Source: Fluviicoccus sp.
GTDB taxonomy: Bacteria; Pseudomonadota; Gammaproteobacteria; Pseudomonadales; Moraxellaceae
Assembly (NCBI RefSeq): GCF_030646115.1
Contig: NZ_JAUSMX010000023.1
Location: 1 to 64,000 of the forward strand
Reading direction: 5' to 3'
DNA: 64,000 nt
Part shown: in pieces, positions 8,395 through 18,846 of the stretch
How the letters are laid out: every line of letters starts with the position of its first letter
Position numbering within the stretch: the stretch's first letter is position 1
Made by a program: the position numbers and the translations under genes
The notes under the pieces: generated by a model
Told to the model about the DNA's origin: nothing
Seen by the model: the letters and a program-made list of their open reading frames with translations, nothing else
Databases searched by the model: none

Positions 8395-10956
8395 ATGGAA
8401 TTTACAATGGATCCTTACCTGACGGTTCTAAAACCGTTGGCGCGTTCGTTGCGCCGTCATGCGACCGAAGCAGAACAGTGCTTGTGGGCGAGTCTCCGGC
8501 GTCGCCAGCAGGGCGTCAGATTTGCCCGCCAGAAACCGCTGTTGGGCTACATTGCCGATTTCTATAGCTATCAAGCGCGTCTGGTGATTGAGCTGGACGG
8601 AAACCAGCATCTTCGGCCCCACGATCAGGCCTATGACCGGCAGCGCGATGCCTGCTTTGCCAGCCTTGGACTCCGGGTCATCCGTTTCAGCAACCTGCAA
8701 GTCCTTCATGAGCGCCAACGTGTGCTCGGTGTCATTCAACAAGCCATTTACGAATCCCAATATAGTGCCCCCGATATGCCCAATCTCCCGTCCCGCGCCC
8801 TCGAAATCCTCTCCCGCATCTTCGGCTACGACCACTTTCGCGGCAACCAGCAAGAAGTCGTCCTCACCCTGACGGAAGGCCGCAACGCCCTGGTGCTGAT
8901 GCCCACCGGCGGCGGCAAGAGTCTCTGTTACCAGATTCCGGCGCTGCTTCGCGACGGCACGGGCATCATCGTCTCGCCGTTGATTGCCTTGATGAAGGAT
9001 CAGGTGGATACCTTGCGGGAACTGGGGGTGAAGGCGGCTTTCCTCAACAGCTCGCTGCCCATCACCGAACAACGTCAGGTGGAGCAGGCGCTGCTGGCCG
9101 GGCAACTGGACATGCTTTATGTCGCTCCCGAACGCTTGCTGACCGAGGGTTTCCTCAGTTTGCTGGGGCGCGTCAATCCGGCCTTGTTCGCGATTGATGA
9201 AGCGCATTGCGTCAGCCAATGGGGGCACGATTTCCGCCCCGAATACCAGCAACTGGGTATCCTGGCCGAACGTTTCCCGCAGATACCGCGCATCGCCCTG
9301 ACCGCAACCGCCGACGAGCGCACCCGCCGCGACATGATCGCGGTGCTGAAGCTGGAAGACGCCCCCGTTTTCCTGTCCAGCTTTGACCGGCCCAATATCC
9401 GCTACACCATTGTCGAGAAGGACAATGGCCGCAAGCAGTTGTTCGACTTCATCCGCCAGCAGCCGGAAGGGTCGGCGGGTATTGTCTATTGCCTGTCGCG
9501 CAAACGGGTGGAGGAAACGGCGGAATTCCTGCGAGGCAAGGGTCTTCCGGCGCTGGCCTACCATGCAGGCCTGCCGGCGGCGGAGCGGGTGCGGGTGCAG
9601 GACGAGTTCCTGTTGCAGGAGGGCCGCATCGTCTGCGCCACGGTTGCCTTCGGCATGGGTATCGACAAGCCGAACGTGCGTTTCGTGGCGCATCTGGATT
9701 TGCCGAAGTCGCTGGAAGGCTACTATCAGGAAACCGGTCGCGCCGGTCGTGACGGCCTGCCGTCGCAAGCGTGGATGAGCTACGGTTTGCAGGACATTGT
9801 GCAGGTGCGGCGCATGTTGTCGCAGTCGGAAGCCCCGGCGGAAGTGAAGCGCATCGAGGCGCGCAAGCTGGATGCGCTGCTGGCCTATTGCGAAACGGCC
9901 ACCTGCCGCCGTCAGGTACTACTGGCTTATTTCGGGGAGAACCTGGCGCAGCCCTGCGGCAACTGTGATATCTGCAGCGATCCGCCCAGCACCTGGAACG
10001 CTACCGTGGCCGCCCAGAAATTGCTGTCAGCGGCCATTCGCACCGGCAACCGGTTCGGCGCGGCGCACCTGATTGATGTCGTGACCGGAGAAGCGACGGA
10101 AAAAGTGCTGCAATTCGGCCATGACAAACTGCCCACCTTCGGTATTGGCAAGGAATTGTCGGAACCGGCGTGGCGCAATGTGGTGCGGCAACTGGTGGCG
10201 CTGGGCTATTTGCTGCCAGACGACGAAGGTTTTGGCGGCTTGATGGCCGGTGAGCAGGCGAGGGCGTTACTGAAAGGGGAAGTGACCCTGAATCTGCGGG
10301 AACAGGCTGCGCCACGTCCCAAATCCACCCGCAAGGATCGTAGCCTGGCGGTCGCCAGCGACTTGCCGCCTGAAGCCCAGCGCCGTTTTGATGCGCTGCG
10401 GGTACTGCGCTTGTCGTTGGCTCAGGTGCAGAAGGTTCCGCCCTATGTGATCTTCAACGATGCCACGCTGCGGGAAATGGCGGTCTGTGACCCGACCTCG
10501 ATGATGGAGTTGCTGGAAATCAGCGGAGTCGGTGAACAAAAGCTGGCGCGGTACGGACAGCAGTTCCTGGACCGTTTGTCGGAGGTGCGGGGGTTGCCGC
10601 CGGGGGAAAGCCACGGCTTTGCAGAACCGGCGGCGAAGGAGAAAGTGGATACCGTGGCGGCGACACTGGAACTGGTGGAGCAAGGCCTGGACCGGGCGGA
10701 GATTGCGCAGCGGCGCGGCTTGTCCGAGGATACGGTGGCGGGGCATTTGCTGAAATTGTATCAGGCAGGAAAAATCGGGCGGCGTGCAGTGCTGTATTTG
10801 TCGGAAGGCGAAGTGGCCGAAATTGTCCGGGCGGCGGCGGAGATGGGGCATCCGGCAGGTAAACCGGCGGGCAAGGAATTGAAGGAGGAGCTGGGCAACC
10901 GGTTTTCCTATGGGGATTTGAGCGTGGCCTTGTGGCTGGGGCAGTCAAGCGGGTGA
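8395..10956 (+). CDS. recQ: DUF559 endonuclease domain fused to ATP-dependent DNA helicase RecQ
   Basis: One uninterrupted frame of 853 residues carries two modules. Residues 1-121 are a DUF559 (Vsr/PD-(D/E)XK-type) domain with likely active-site residues D55 and the ELDG at 66-69, followed by QH. From Met128 (base 8776) a full RecQ begins: Walker A PTGGGKS near 168, DEAH helicase box with [13 protein letters not shown], zinc-binding cysteines around C502-C527, a winged-helix region, HRDC and a C-terminal helix-turn-helix that resembles HTH_40. RecQ unwinds DNA 3'-5' in recombination and fork repair. No ribosome binding site precedes Met128, so RecQ is probably made as the fusion. The upstream AAGGA lies at 8388-8392, so the start could be 8395 or 8407. 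A sequencing error hiding a stop between modules is the alternative. Confidence 0.88.
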   Translation: MEFTMDPYLTVLKPLARSLRRHATEAEQCLWASLRRRQQGVRFARQKPLLGYIADFYSYQARLVIELDGNQHLRPHDQAYDRQRDACFASLGLRVIRFSNLQVLHERQRVLGVIQQAIYESQYSAPDMPNLPSRALEILSRIFGYDHFRGNQQEVVLTLTEGRNALVLMPTGGGKSLCYQIPALLRDGTGIIVSPLIALMKDQVDTLRELGVKAAFLNSSLPITEQRQVEQALLAGQLDMLYVAPERLLTEGFLSLLGRVNPALFAIDEAHCVSQWGHDFRPEYQQLGILAERFPQIPRIALTATADERTRRDMIAVLKLEDAPVFLSSFDRPNIRYTIVEKDNGRKQLFDFIRQQPEGSAGIVYCLSRKRVEETAEFLRGKGLPALAYHAGLPAAERVRVQDEFLLQEGRIVCATVAFGMGIDKPNVRFVAHLDLPKSLEGYYQETGRAGRDGLPSQAWMSYGLQDIVQVRRMLSQSEAPAEVKRIEARKLDALLAYCETATCRRQVLLAYFGENLAQPCGNCDICSDPPSTWNATVAAQKLLSAAIRTGNRFGAAHLIDVVTGEATEKVLQFGHDKLPTFGIGKELSEPAWRNVVRQLVALGYLLPDDEGFGGLMAGEQARALLKGEVTLNLREQAAPRPKSTRKDRSLAVASDLPPEAQRRFDALRVLRLSLAQVQKVPPYVIFNDATLREMAVCDPTSMMELLEISGVGEQKLARYGQQFLDRLSEVRGLPPGESHGFAEPAAKEKVDTVAATLELVEQGLDRAEIAQRRGLSEDTVAGHLLKLYQAGKIGRRAVLYLSEGEVAEIVRAAAEMGHPAGKPAGKELKEELGNRFSYGDLSVALWLGQSSG

Positions 10957-11035
10957 ACGAACCCGTTTCGGCCATGGCCTGCTTTCTGCTAACATACGGC
11001 CCCCAAGACCCACCCGTCACCCACAGGAGTTCTCC

Positions 11036-11767
11036 ATGACCGAGCGCAGACCCGCCTACCAACGTATCCTGCTCAAACTCTCGGGAGAAGCCCTGTCCGG
11101 CGATGCTGAAATGGGCATTGATCCGCGCGTGCTGAACCGCATGGCGCTGGAAATCGGCCAATTGGTCGGGATCGGTGTGCAAGTCGGCCTGGTGCTGGGC
11201 GGCGGCAACATCTTTCGCGGCGCCGAGTTGCAGGCCAACGGCCTGGACCGGGTCGCAGGTGACCACATGGGCATGCTGGCCACCGTCATGAACGGCCTGG
11301 CCCTGCGTGACGCCCTCGAACGAGCGAACATCCGCACCCGTATCCTGTCGGCCATTCCCATGAGCGGCATTGTCGACCACTATGACCGCCGCGCTGCCAT
11401 CCGCGCCCTGCAAAGCGGCGATGTCTGCATTTTTGTCGGCGGCACCGGCAACCCCTTCTTCACTACGGACACCGCCGCCACTCTGCGCGGTATCGAGATC
11501 CAGGCGGATGTCGTGCTCAAGGCCACCAAGGTCGACGGCGTTTATGACTCCGACCCGGTCAAGAACCCGGATGCCGTCAAATACGACTATCTGACTTTCG
11601 ACGAGGCGCTGTCGAAAAAACTCGGCGTGATGGACCTGACGGCCATCTGCCTGTGCCGCGACCAGAAAATGCCGCTGCGCGTCTTCAATATGAACAAGCC
11701 GGGCGCTTTGATCAACCTGCTGATGGGCGAGGCCGAAGGCACGCTGCTCGGCAACAAGCCCCGCTAA
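11036..11767 (+). CDS. pyrH: uridylate kinase PyrH
   Basis: This 243-residue cytoplasmic UMP kinase, usually hexameric, makes UDP for pyrimidine nucleotide synthesis. Family features are KLSGEAL near residue 14, the GGGN(I/F)RG loop, RxxGDxMGMLAT near residue 80 and [14 protein letters not shown] near residue 136. A CAGGAG ribosome binding site precedes ATG 11036. It heads the conserved block pyrH-frr-uppS-cdsA-dxr-rseP-bamA. The usual upstream rpsB-tsf genes are absent here and recQ takes their place. Confidence 0.97.
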   Translation: MTERRPAYQRILLKLSGEALSGDAEMGIDPRVLNRMALEIGQLVGIGVQVGLVLGGGNIFRGAELQANGLDRVAGDHMGMLATVMNGLALRDALERANIRTRILSAIPMSGIVDHYDRRAAIRALQSGDVCIFVGGTGNPFFTTDTAATLRGIEIQADVVLKATKVDGVYDSDPVKNPDAVKYDYLTFDEALSKKLGVMDLTAICLCRDQKMPLRVFNMNKPGALINLLMGEAEGTLLGNKPR

Positions 11768-11784
11768 GGAATCCGGAGAAAATC

Positions 11785-12339
11785 ATGCTCAACGATCTGA
11801 AGAAAGACTGCGAAACCCGCATGCGCAAGACCCTCGAATCCCTGGACCAGGCATTCGGCAAGGTGCGCACCGGCCGCGCCCACCCTTCCATCCTCAAGGA
11901 TGTCATGGTGCCTTATTACGGTTCCGATGTGCCCTTGCTGCAAGTGGCCAACGTTTCGGTGGATGATTCCCGCACGCTGCTGATCCAGCCCTACGAACGC
12001 ACCATGACCGGCGCCATCGACAAGGCCATCCGCAACAGCGACCTCGGTCTCAACCCCATTTCCGCCGATGTGATCCGTGTCCCGCTGCCGGCGCTGACTG
12101 AGGAAACCCGCCGCAACATGCAGAAAGTGGCGCGCGGTGAGGCGGAAAACGCCAAGGTGGCCTTGCGCAACATTCGCCGTGATGTGCTGGCGGACGTCAA
12201 GGAGCTGCTCAAGGAGAAGGAAATTTCCGAGGATGACGATCGCAAGGCGTCGGAAGATGTGCAGAAGATTACCGACAAATTCGTGCAGGAAGTCGACAAG
12301 CACCTGGCGGCCAAGGAAGCCGAGCTGATTCAGGTCTGA
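11785..12339 (+). CDS. frr: ribosome recycling factor Frr
   Basis: This 184-residue factor splits post-termination ribosomes together with EF-G. It shows the family N-terminus with [11 protein letters not shown] near residue 27, the PLLQVANV segment, and the C-terminal helical part [21 protein letters not shown] chose ATG 11785 ([10 protein letters not shown]), which has a CCGGAG ribosome binding site 7 bases upstream; the longer frame overlaps pyrH. The length of 184 is standard. Confidence 0.97.
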   Translation: MLNDLKKDCETRMRKTLESLDQAFGKVRTGRAHPSILKDVMVPYYGSDVPLLQVANVSVDDSRTLLIQPYERTMTGAIDKAIRNSDLGLNPISADVIRVPLPALTEETRRNMQKVARGEAENAKVALRNIRRDVLADVKELLKEKEISEDDDRKASEDVQKITDKFVQEVDKHLAAKEAELIQV

Positions 12340-12343
12340 TTCC

Positions 12344-13105
12344 GTGAGTTCAGCGCCAGACCTCGACAGCACCGGCGGTTCAGCTCTGCCGCGCCATGTC
12401 GCCATCATCATGGATGGCAACAACCGCTGGGCGAAGAAACGCCTGCTGCCCGGCGGCGCCGGCCACAAGGCCGGTGAGTCGGCCTTGCACAAGATTGTCG
12501 AGCATGCGGCCCGTCAGGGCGTCGAGGTGTTGACCGTTTTTGCCTTTTCCAGCGAAAACTGGCGTCGTCCTGAAAACGAAGTCACGCTGCTGATGAAGTT
12601 GTTCCTGCATGCGCTGGAGAAGCAGGTTGAAGATCTGCACCGGCACAATATCCGGGTGCGCTTTATTGGCGACCGCGCCATGTTCGCCCGGATTCTGCAG
12701 GACGGCATGGCGGCGGGTGAGGCCAAGACCGCCGCCAATACCGGCATGACGCTGGTGATTGCCGCCAGTTACGGCGGGCAGTGGGATGTTGCCAATGCCG
12801 CCCAGGAACTGGCCCGGCAGGTTCAGGCCGGAACCTTGCGTCCGGAGGACATTGATACCGCTCATCTCCAGCAGCAGGTGCAGATGTCCGACCTGCCGCC
12901 GGTGGACCTGCTCATCCGCACCGGCGGCGAGTTGCGCATCAGCAATTTCGTGCTGTGGCAGGCGGCCTACGCCGAATTCTATTTTTCCGAAAAACTCTGG
13001 CCGGACTTCGATCCCGCGTCGCTGGACGAGGCCTTGGCCGATTACGCCCGCCGACAACGCCGATTCGGCCGCACCAGCGCACAGGTAGAAAACCGACATG
13101 CTTAA
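12344..13105 (+). CDS. uppS: isoprenyl transferase, undecaprenyl diphosphate synthase UppS
   Basis: This 253-residue cytoplasmic cis-prenyltransferase condenses isopentenyl diphosphate with farnesyl diphosphate to make the C55 carrier. The signature IIMDGNNRWAKKR at about residues 21-33 contains the catalytic aspartate. The second signature, DLLIRTGGELRISNFVLWQ, lies near residue 189 and ends in the typical AYAEFYF segment. It opens with GTG at 12344, four bases after frr, and overlaps cdsA by 8 bases. It belongs to the same operon. Confidence 0.96.
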   Translation: MSSAPDLDSTGGSALPRHVAIIMDGNNRWAKKRLLPGGAGHKAGESALHKIVEHAARQGVEVLTVFAFSSENWRRPENEVTLLMKLFLHALEKQVEDLHRHNIRVRFIGDRAMFARILQDGMAAGEAKTAANTGMTLVIAASYGGQWDVANAAQELARQVQAGTLRPEDIDTAHLQQQVQMSDLPPVDLLIRTGGELRISNFVLWQAAYAEFYFSEKLWPDFDPASLDEALADYARRQRRFGRTSAQVENRHA

Positions 13106-13910
13106 GGAACGCATCATTACGGCGTTGATCCTGCTCCCCATCGTGCTGTGGTGCGTGTTCGGAGCCCAGGGGTCGGCCGCTTTCATGGCCTTGGCCGGAA
13201 CACTGGTCATGGTTGGCGCCTGGGAATGGACGGCGCTGATGAAAGTGGCGAGCCCGCTGGGGCGGGGTGCGTTTACCGCGCTGGTTGTCGCCGGTGTCAT
13301 CGCCATGAGCTTTCCCGCGCTGGCCGGACTGCGTACACCGTTGTTCGCGGCGGCATCCGTATTCTGGCTGATCGCAGTGCGCATGGTGATCTGGTATCCG
13401 GAATCGGCGCGCTGGTGGGCTAAAGGTATTGTACTGCTGCCGATGGGGCTGATCCTGCTGGTGCCGGCGTGGTCAGGTCTGGTTTATCTGCATCAGGTAT
13501 CCCCCTGGTGGCTGATGTATCTCTTCCTGCTGGTCTGGGGCGCTGACACCGGTGCCTATTTTACCGGTCGCGCCATCGGCAAACGCAAGCTGGCGCCGGC
13601 TGTCAGCCCGGGCAAGACTATCGAGGGCATGCTGGGCGGGCTGGCGCTAACCATGGTGATCATGGCTGCCGTCGGCTTCTACCGTGAACTGCCGCTAATC
13701 CGGTTCATTGCGTTTGCCGGTTTATCCCTGATGACGGTTTTTGCCTCGGTGCTGGGTGATCTGGTCGAATCCATGGTCAAGCGCCATGCCGGAGTGAAGG
13801 ATTCGGGTAGTATCTTCCCGGGTCATGGCGGTGCTCTGGACCGTATTGACAGCCTCACGGCCGCCGCCCCGGTTTTCGCACTGGGCTGGTTGTTGTCCGG
13901 AGGCTTCTGA
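13098..13910 (+). CDS. cdsA: phosphatidate cytidylyltransferase CdsA
   Basis: This 270-residue inner-membrane enzyme, with about eight hydrophobic segments, makes CDP-diacylglycerol from phosphatidate and CTP, the branch point of phospholipid headgroup synthesis. The family signature [13 protein letters not shown]...[12 protein letters not shown] is complete near the C-terminus (about residues 219-250). Its ATG lies inside the end of uppS, so translation is likely coupled. dxr starts four bases after its stop. Confidence 0.96.
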   Translation: MLKERIITALILLPIVLWCVFGAQGSAAFMALAGTLVMVGAWEWTALMKVASPLGRGAFTALVVAGVIAMSFPALAGLRTPLFAAASVFWLIAVRMVIWYPESARWWAKGIVLLPMGLILLVPAWSGLVYLHQVSPWWLMYLFLLVWGADTGAYFTGRAIGKRKLAPAVSPGKTIEGMLGGLALTMVIMAAVGFYRELPLIRFIAFAGLSLMTVFASVLGDLVESMVKRHAGVKDSGSIFPGHGGALDRIDSLTAAAPVFALGWLLSGGF

Positions 13911-13914
13911 ATTC

Positions 13915-15084
13915 ATGCAGCGTATTACCGTTCTTGGCGCCACCGGCTCCATCGGGCAAAGCACGCTGGATGTCATTGCCCGGCACCCGGACCGTTATCA
14001 GGTATTCGCCCTGACGGCGCACAGCCGGGTGGAAGAGTTGGCCGCCCTGTGCCAGCGGTTCACTCCGCGCTATGCCGTGGTCAGTAGGGCCGAGGACGGC
14101 GTCCGCTTGCAGGTCAGGCTGGCCAATGTACATACGGAAGTGCTGGTCGGGGATGCTGCACTGGCGGCTGTCGCCGCCCATCCGGATTGCGACACGGTCA
14201 TGGCGGCCATTGTCGGCGCTGCCGGACTGCTGCCCACGCTGGCGGCGGTGAGGGCCGGGAAGAAGGTGCTGCTGGCCAACAAGGAATCGCTGGTCATGGC
14301 CGGGGGCCTATTCATGGCAGCCGTGCGCGAACATGGAGCCAAGCTGCTGCCCATTGATTCCGAGCATAATGCCATCTTCCAGTGTTTGCCTGCCGGTCAG
14401 TCAGGACTGGCCCACGGCGGGGTGGAGAAAATTTTGCTCACCGCGTCCGGCGGGCCGTTCAGGCTGCTGGCGGAGGATCAGTTGCAGGATGTCACTCCCG
14501 AGCAGGCCTGCAAGCATCCGAACTGGAGCATGGGCCGGAAGATTTCTGTGGATTCCGCCACGCTGATGAACAAGGGGCTGGAGTTCATCGAAGCCTGCTG
14601 GTTGTTTGACGCCCGTCCCGACCAGATAGAGGTGCTGGTGCACCCGCAAAGCATTATTCATTCGCTGGTGCAGTATGTGGACGGCTCCACACTGGCGCAA
14701 CTGGGCAACCCTGACATGCGCACGCCCATCGCCCATGCCCTGGCTTGGCCGGAACGCATCCAAGCCGGTGTGGCGCGGCTGGACCTCACCCGCTATGTGC
14801 TGGACTTCCAGGCGCCGGATGAGGCCCGTTTTCCCTGCCTGCGGCTGGCTCGTGAAGCCATGGAGTCGGGCGGCACGGCCCCGGCCATCCTCAACGCGGC
14901 CAATGAGGTTGCGGTCGCCGCTTTCCTCGACCGGCAAATTTCCTTTCGCGCCATTCCCGGTGTCATCGAACGGGTGCTTACACAATTGCCAATGAGTCCC
15001 GCCGACAATCTGGACACAATCCTCGCCGCTGACCAGGCTGCCCGCAAGGCTGCCCTGGCCTGCCTCCCCTTGTGTCGAGCGTGA
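13915..15084 (+). CDS. dxr: 1-deoxy-D-xylulose 5-phosphate reductoisomerase Dxr (IspC)
   Basis: This 389-residue enzyme makes MEP from DXP with NADPH, the committed step of the non-mevalonate isoprenoid route that supplies uppS. The NADPH loop LGATGSIG is at residues 6-13. The metal and substrate sites are seen in [13 protein letters not shown] and [19 protein letters not shown]. Start ATG 13915 (MQRITVLG) is the family's usual N-terminus; the frame upstream of it overlaps cdsA. It is cotranscribed with cdsA and rseP. Confidence 0.97.
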   Translation: MQRITVLGATGSIGQSTLDVIARHPDRYQVFALTAHSRVEELAALCQRFTPRYAVVSRAEDGVRLQVRLANVHTEVLVGDAALAAVAAHPDCDTVMAAIVGAAGLLPTLAAVRAGKKVLLANKESLVMAGGLFMAAVREHGAKLLPIDSEHNAIFQCLPAGQSGLAHGGVEKILLTASGGPFRLLAEDQLQDVTPEQACKHPNWSMGRKISVDSATLMNKGLEFIEACWLFDARPDQIEVLVHPQSIIHSLVQYVDGSTLAQLGNPDMRTPIAHALAWPERIQAGVARLDLTRYVLDFQAPDEARFPCLRLAREAMESGGTAPAILNAANEVAVAAFLDRQISFRAIPGVIERVLTQLPMSPADNLDTILAADQAARKAALACLPLCRA

Positions 15085-15092
15085 CGGTTTTT

Positions 15093-16457
15093 ATGGACAT
15101 TCTGCAAATCCTGCTGGCCGCAATCATCGTTCTTGGACCGCTCATCGCCATCCATGAGTTCGGTCATTTCTGGGTCGCCCGGCGTCTGGGCGTCAAAGTC
15201 CTGACCTTTTCCATCGGGTTTGGTCCGGCGCTCTGGTCGCGCACCGCCAAAGACGGCACTGAGTACCGTATTGCCGCCATTCCCCTGGGCGGATACGTGA
15301 AGATGGCGGATGAGCGGGAGGGTGAGGTTCCTGAAGCGGATATTCCGCGCGCCTTCAACCGCCAGTCCGTCCCGGCGCGCATGGCCATTGTTGCGGCCGG
15401 CCCGCTGATCAACCTGGCGTTTGCCGTATTCCTGTTCTGGATTCTGTTCATGCAGGGCATGGAAACCCTGCGCACCGTGGTCGGTTCGGTGCGTGAGCAG
15501 TCGCCGGCGGCGGTGGCGGGACTCAAGACGGGTGATGAAATCCTGAAAGTGGACGGCCGGGACACCCGGGACTGGGAAAAGGTGACCTATGCCCTGGTGG
15601 ACCGCATGGGTGAAAGCGGCCGCATCACCCTGACGGTGATGCCCAAAGGCGGCTCCCGCCCGGTGGAACTGCCGCTGCAAGTCAGTCATTATTTGAAGAC
15701 AGCCGGCGATGATCCGCTGCGCGCCTTGGGCTTTACTCCCTACCAGCCGCCGCTGGACCCGGTCATTGGCGATGTCAAGAGCGGGGGGCCGGCCGATACA
15801 CAGGGCATGAAATCCGGTGATCGCGTGCTGGCGATCAATGGGCAGTCGATTCGAACCTGGCAGGATTTTGTTGAGGTGGTGCGGGCGCATCCTGAAAAAT
15901 CCTTTACGGCAGACATTCAGCGGGCCGGAACAAAGCTGACCCTGACCTTGACCCCCCGCGCCCAAAAAGATGAGTTGGGCTCCAGAGAGGGCAAGCTGGA
16001 TATCGGCATCAGCGCCCAGAATCTCGAAATTCCCCCCGCATATCTCCAGAAACAGGATTATGATCCCGCCTCGGCGCTGGTCGAGGCATTCCGAAAGACC
16101 GGCAACCTGATAGACATGACCCTGGTTTCGCTGGGGAAAATGGTGGTGGGATTGATCGGACTCGACAATCTCAGCGGCCCCATCACCATTGCCAAGGTTG
16201 CCGGGCATACCGCCAGTATCGGCTGGGAACCCCTGATCGGGTTCATGGCGTTGTTGAGTGTCAGTCTGGGGGTGTTGAACCTGTTGCCGATTCCGGTGCT
16301 GGATGGCGGGCATCTGTTGTTTTACACCATAGAGGGTTTGCTGGGCAGGCCCTTGCCGGAAAGGATTCAGGAATGGGGCTTGAAGGCCGGTATCGCAATC
16401 ATGGGCAGCCTGATGCTGCTCGCCATATTCAATGATCTGGTGCGCCAGTTCAGTTAA
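15093..16457 (+). CDS. rseP: site-2 intramembrane zinc metalloprotease RseP
   Basis: This 454-residue inner-membrane protease cuts RseA-type anti-sigma factors in the envelope stress response and clears remnant signal peptides. Zinc ligands are HEFGH at residues 21-25 in TM1 and the aspartate of NLLPIPVLDGGH in the third membrane segment. Two PDZ domains lie between them. Start choice: GTG codons at 15072 and 15081 are in frame inside dxr, but ATG 15093 (MDILQILLAA) gives the normal N-terminus. bamA is 66 bases downstream. Confidence 0.95.
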   Translation: MDILQILLAAIIVLGPLIAIHEFGHFWVARRLGVKVLTFSIGFGPALWSRTAKDGTEYRIAAIPLGGYVKMADEREGEVPEADIPRAFNRQSVPARMAIVAAGPLINLAFAVFLFWILFMQGMETLRTVVGSVREQSPAAVAGLKTGDEILKVDGRDTRDWEKVTYALVDRMGESGRITLTVMPKGGSRPVELPLQVSHYLKTAGDDPLRALGFTPYQPPLDPVIGDVKSGGPADTQGMKSGDRVLAINGQSIRTWQDFVEVVRAHPEKSFTADIQRAGTKLTLTLTPRAQKDELGSREGKLDIGISAQNLEIPPAYLQKQDYDPASALVEAFRKTGNLIDMTLVSLGKMVVGLIGLDNLSGPITIAKVAGHTASIGWEPLIGFMALLSVSLGVLNLLPIPVLDGGHLLFYTIEGLLGRPLPERIQEWGLKAGIAIMGSLMLLAIFNDLVRQFS

Positions 16458-16523
16458 GCGGTTTGACTAGAAGGTGCGGACGGCGCTTGGCGCCCAAGTG
16501 TCTGCACGGGGATTGAACTTTTT

Positions 16524-18818
16524 ATGCGCAAGCGGTTGTCTAAACTGGCGTTGGGTTTGCTGATCGGCGCGACGGGCTGGGCGGCGAACGCCGACAGCTT
16601 CACTGTCCGGGATATCCGTCTTGAAGGCCTGATGCGGGTTTCTCCTGCTAGTGTCTATGCCCTGCTGCCGTTGGCCGGTGGTGATCTGGCGACCGATGAG
16701 CGGGTGGCGGAAGCGATCCGCAGCCTGTTCAAATCCGGAAATTTCGAGGATATCTCCGCCGAACGCGAGGGAGATGTGCTGGTCTTCCGGTTGACCGAAC
16801 GTCCCTCCATTACCGAAGTCAAGCTGGAAGGCAACAAGGCGATTGACACCGACACCCTGATGGAGGCGCTCAAGAAAGCCGACCTGACCGAGGGTGAAGT
16901 CTATCGCCGTTCCACGCTGGATCACATCAAGGGCGAGCTTGAGCGGCAGTACATGGGGCAGGGGCGTTATGACGCAGTCATTAGCGTGGTTTCCACACCC
17001 AAGCCCCGCAACCGGGTGGCGCTCAATATCAAGATCGAGGAAGGCACCCCGGCGCGCATCAAGGCCATCAACTTTGTCGGCAATAGCGCCTTCAGTGATG
17101 AGGAGCTGACCGAGGTCTTCCAGCTCAAGCCGTCACACTTCACTTCGTTCTACAAAAGTGACGACAAGTATTCCCGCGAGCGGTTGAATGGCGATCTGGA
17201 AGCCATACGTTCCTGGTATCTGGATCGTGGTTATATCAACTTCACCATCACCTCCACGCAGGTCACGCTGAGTCCTGACAAGCGCAAGGTGTTTGTCGAT
17301 GTGAACATGGTCGAAGGGGAGAAATATACCTTCGGCGAGGCCCGGCTGATGGGCGAGTTGCCGGTTGAAGAACAAGAGCTGAAGAAGCTGCTGCTGATTG
17401 TGCCGGGAACCACCTTCTCCCAGCAGTTGGTATCCGCCAGTGAAAAATTGCTGCGGGCGCGCCTCGGTAACGACGGCTTCCTCTTTGCTGAAGTCAATCC
17501 TGCGCCGGATATTGATGAGGCCGCCCGCAAGGTCAACCTCAATTTCTACGTCAATCCCGGCAAGCCGACTTATGTGCGCCGCATCAGTTTCCAGGGTAAC
17601 CTGAAAACTGATGAAACTGTGTTACGCCGTGAAATGCGCCAGTTTGAAGGTTCTCTGGCGGCATCCGACAAGCTGGATTTGTCCAAGTTGCGCCTGCAAC
17701 GGCTGGGCTTCTTTAAAGATGTGACGGTGGAAACGCCGCGAGTCCCGAACAGCAATGATCAAGTCGATGTCAATGTCCGGGTGGAAGAGCAACCCTCCGG
17801 TACCTTGTCGGCCAGTCTGGGCTACTCGCAGGGCGCCGGTATCATCTTCACCTTCAGCGTCAGCCAGAACAACTTCCTGGGCACCGGCAACAAGGTTGGC
17901 GTCAACTTGAATCGCTCCGACACCAGTGACTCCTACAACCTGTCCTTTGTGGATCCGTATTTCACTCTGGACGGCATCAGTCGCGGCTATAACCTTTACT
18001 ACCGCAAGACCAAGCTGGACAACCTGAACGTCAGCACCTATGTCACGGACTCCAAAGGCGGCAACATCAGTTTCAGTTATCCGATTGATGAAACCAAGAG
18101 CATCAGCCTGGCCTTGGGCGGCGATCTGACCGATATTACGACCGGCGGGCTGGCGGCGCAGTTGGTCAACGATTTCGTGGCGGAATACGGCAAGAGCATT
18201 TCCACATACACCGCCACGGTTGCCTGGAACCAGAACACGCTGAACCGGGGCGTTTTCGCCACCAAGGGTGTTTCGCAACGGGTCGGCTTCGATCTGGCGT
18301 TGCCCGGCAGCGATGTGGACTATTTCAAGCTCAGCTACAGCGGTCAGGTTTATTTTCCGCTCAATGATGATTTCAGCGTCCGCCTCAGAACGGAGCTCGG
18401 CTACGGGTACAAGTTGCCGTTCTACAAGAACTTTTTTGCCGGGGGCTATGGCTCGGTCCGGGGTTGGCGTGACAACCGCCTGGGGCCGCGCAGCGGTACC
18501 AGCGCCACAGATCCCGATCCCGAGTATGTAGGCGGCAATATTCTTGTCGAAAACGGTGTCGAGCTGATCGTGCCTACACCGTTTGCCCGAGACAACCGTC
18601 AGTTGCGGACGGTGCTGTTTGTGGATTCGGGCATGGCGTATCACACGGAGTTGCCCGGTTACAATCTGGATCTGGGTGAAATACGTTATTCGGCCGGCGT
18701 GTCGCTGGCCTGGTTGACCGCGATCGGTCCGTTGACATTCAGTTTGTCCCGTCCCCTGAACAAGCAGCCGGGTGATGAAACACAAGCGTTCCAATTTACT
18801 ATTGGCCAGTCTCTATAA
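16524..18818 (+). CDS. bamA: outer-membrane protein assembly factor BamA
   Basis: This 764-residue core of the BAM complex folds beta-barrel proteins into the outer membrane. A signal peptide (cleavage after WAANA, about residue 22) precedes five POTRA domains, the first opening with DSFTVRDIRLEGLMRVS. The C-terminal 16-strand barrel contains the VRGW motif of loop 6 (GSVRGWRDNRLGPR, about residue 642). The C-terminus FQFTIGQSL lacks the usual terminal aromatic, which is seen in some BamA proteins. It lies between rseP and ompH as in pseudomonads. Confidence 0.96.
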   Translation: MRKRLSKLALGLLIGATGWAANADSFTVRDIRLEGLMRVSPASVYALLPLAGGDLATDERVAEAIRSLFKSGNFEDISAEREGDVLVFRLTERPSITEVKLEGNKAIDTDTLMEALKKADLTEGEVYRRSTLDHIKGELERQYMGQGRYDAVISVVSTPKPRNRVALNIKIEEGTPARIKAINFVGNSAFSDEELTEVFQLKPSHFTSFYKSDDKYSRERLNGDLEAIRSWYLDRGYINFTITSTQVTLSPDKRKVFVDVNMVEGEKYTFGEARLMGELPVEEQELKKLLLIVPGTTFSQQLVSASEKLLRARLGNDGFLFAEVNPAPDIDEAARKVNLNFYVNPGKPTYVRRISFQGNLKTDETVLRREMRQFEGSLAASDKLDLSKLRLQRLGFFKDVTVETPRVPNSNDQVDVNVRVEEQPSGTLSASLGYSQGAGIIFTFSVSQNNFLGTGNKVGVNLNRSDTSDSYNLSFVDPYFTLDGISRGYNLYYRKTKLDNLNVSTYVTDSKGGNISFSYPIDETKSISLALGGDLTDITTGGLAAQLVNDFVAEYGKSISTYTATVAWNQNTLNRGVFATKGVSQRVGFDLALPGSDVDYFKLSYSGQVYFPLNDDFSVRLRTELGYGYKLPFYKNFFAGGYGSVRGWRDNRLGPRSGTSATDPDPEYVGGNILVENGVELIVPTPFARDNRQLRTVLFVDSGMAYHTELPGYNLDLGEIRYSAGVSLAWLTAIGPLTFSLSRPLNKQPGDETQAFQFTIGQSL

Positions 18819-18846
18819 GGCAGGCGTTTCCGCAGGAGTGAGGGTT

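Noticed and set aside
14793-16313. A 506-codon open frame on the minus strand
   Set aside because: It lies opposite dxr and rseP, both of which have full family motifs on the plus strand. It is a shadow frame of GC-rich coding sequence.
17622-18794. A 390-codon open frame on the minus strand
   Set aside because: It is entirely opposite the bamA barrel domain and has no recognisable domain.
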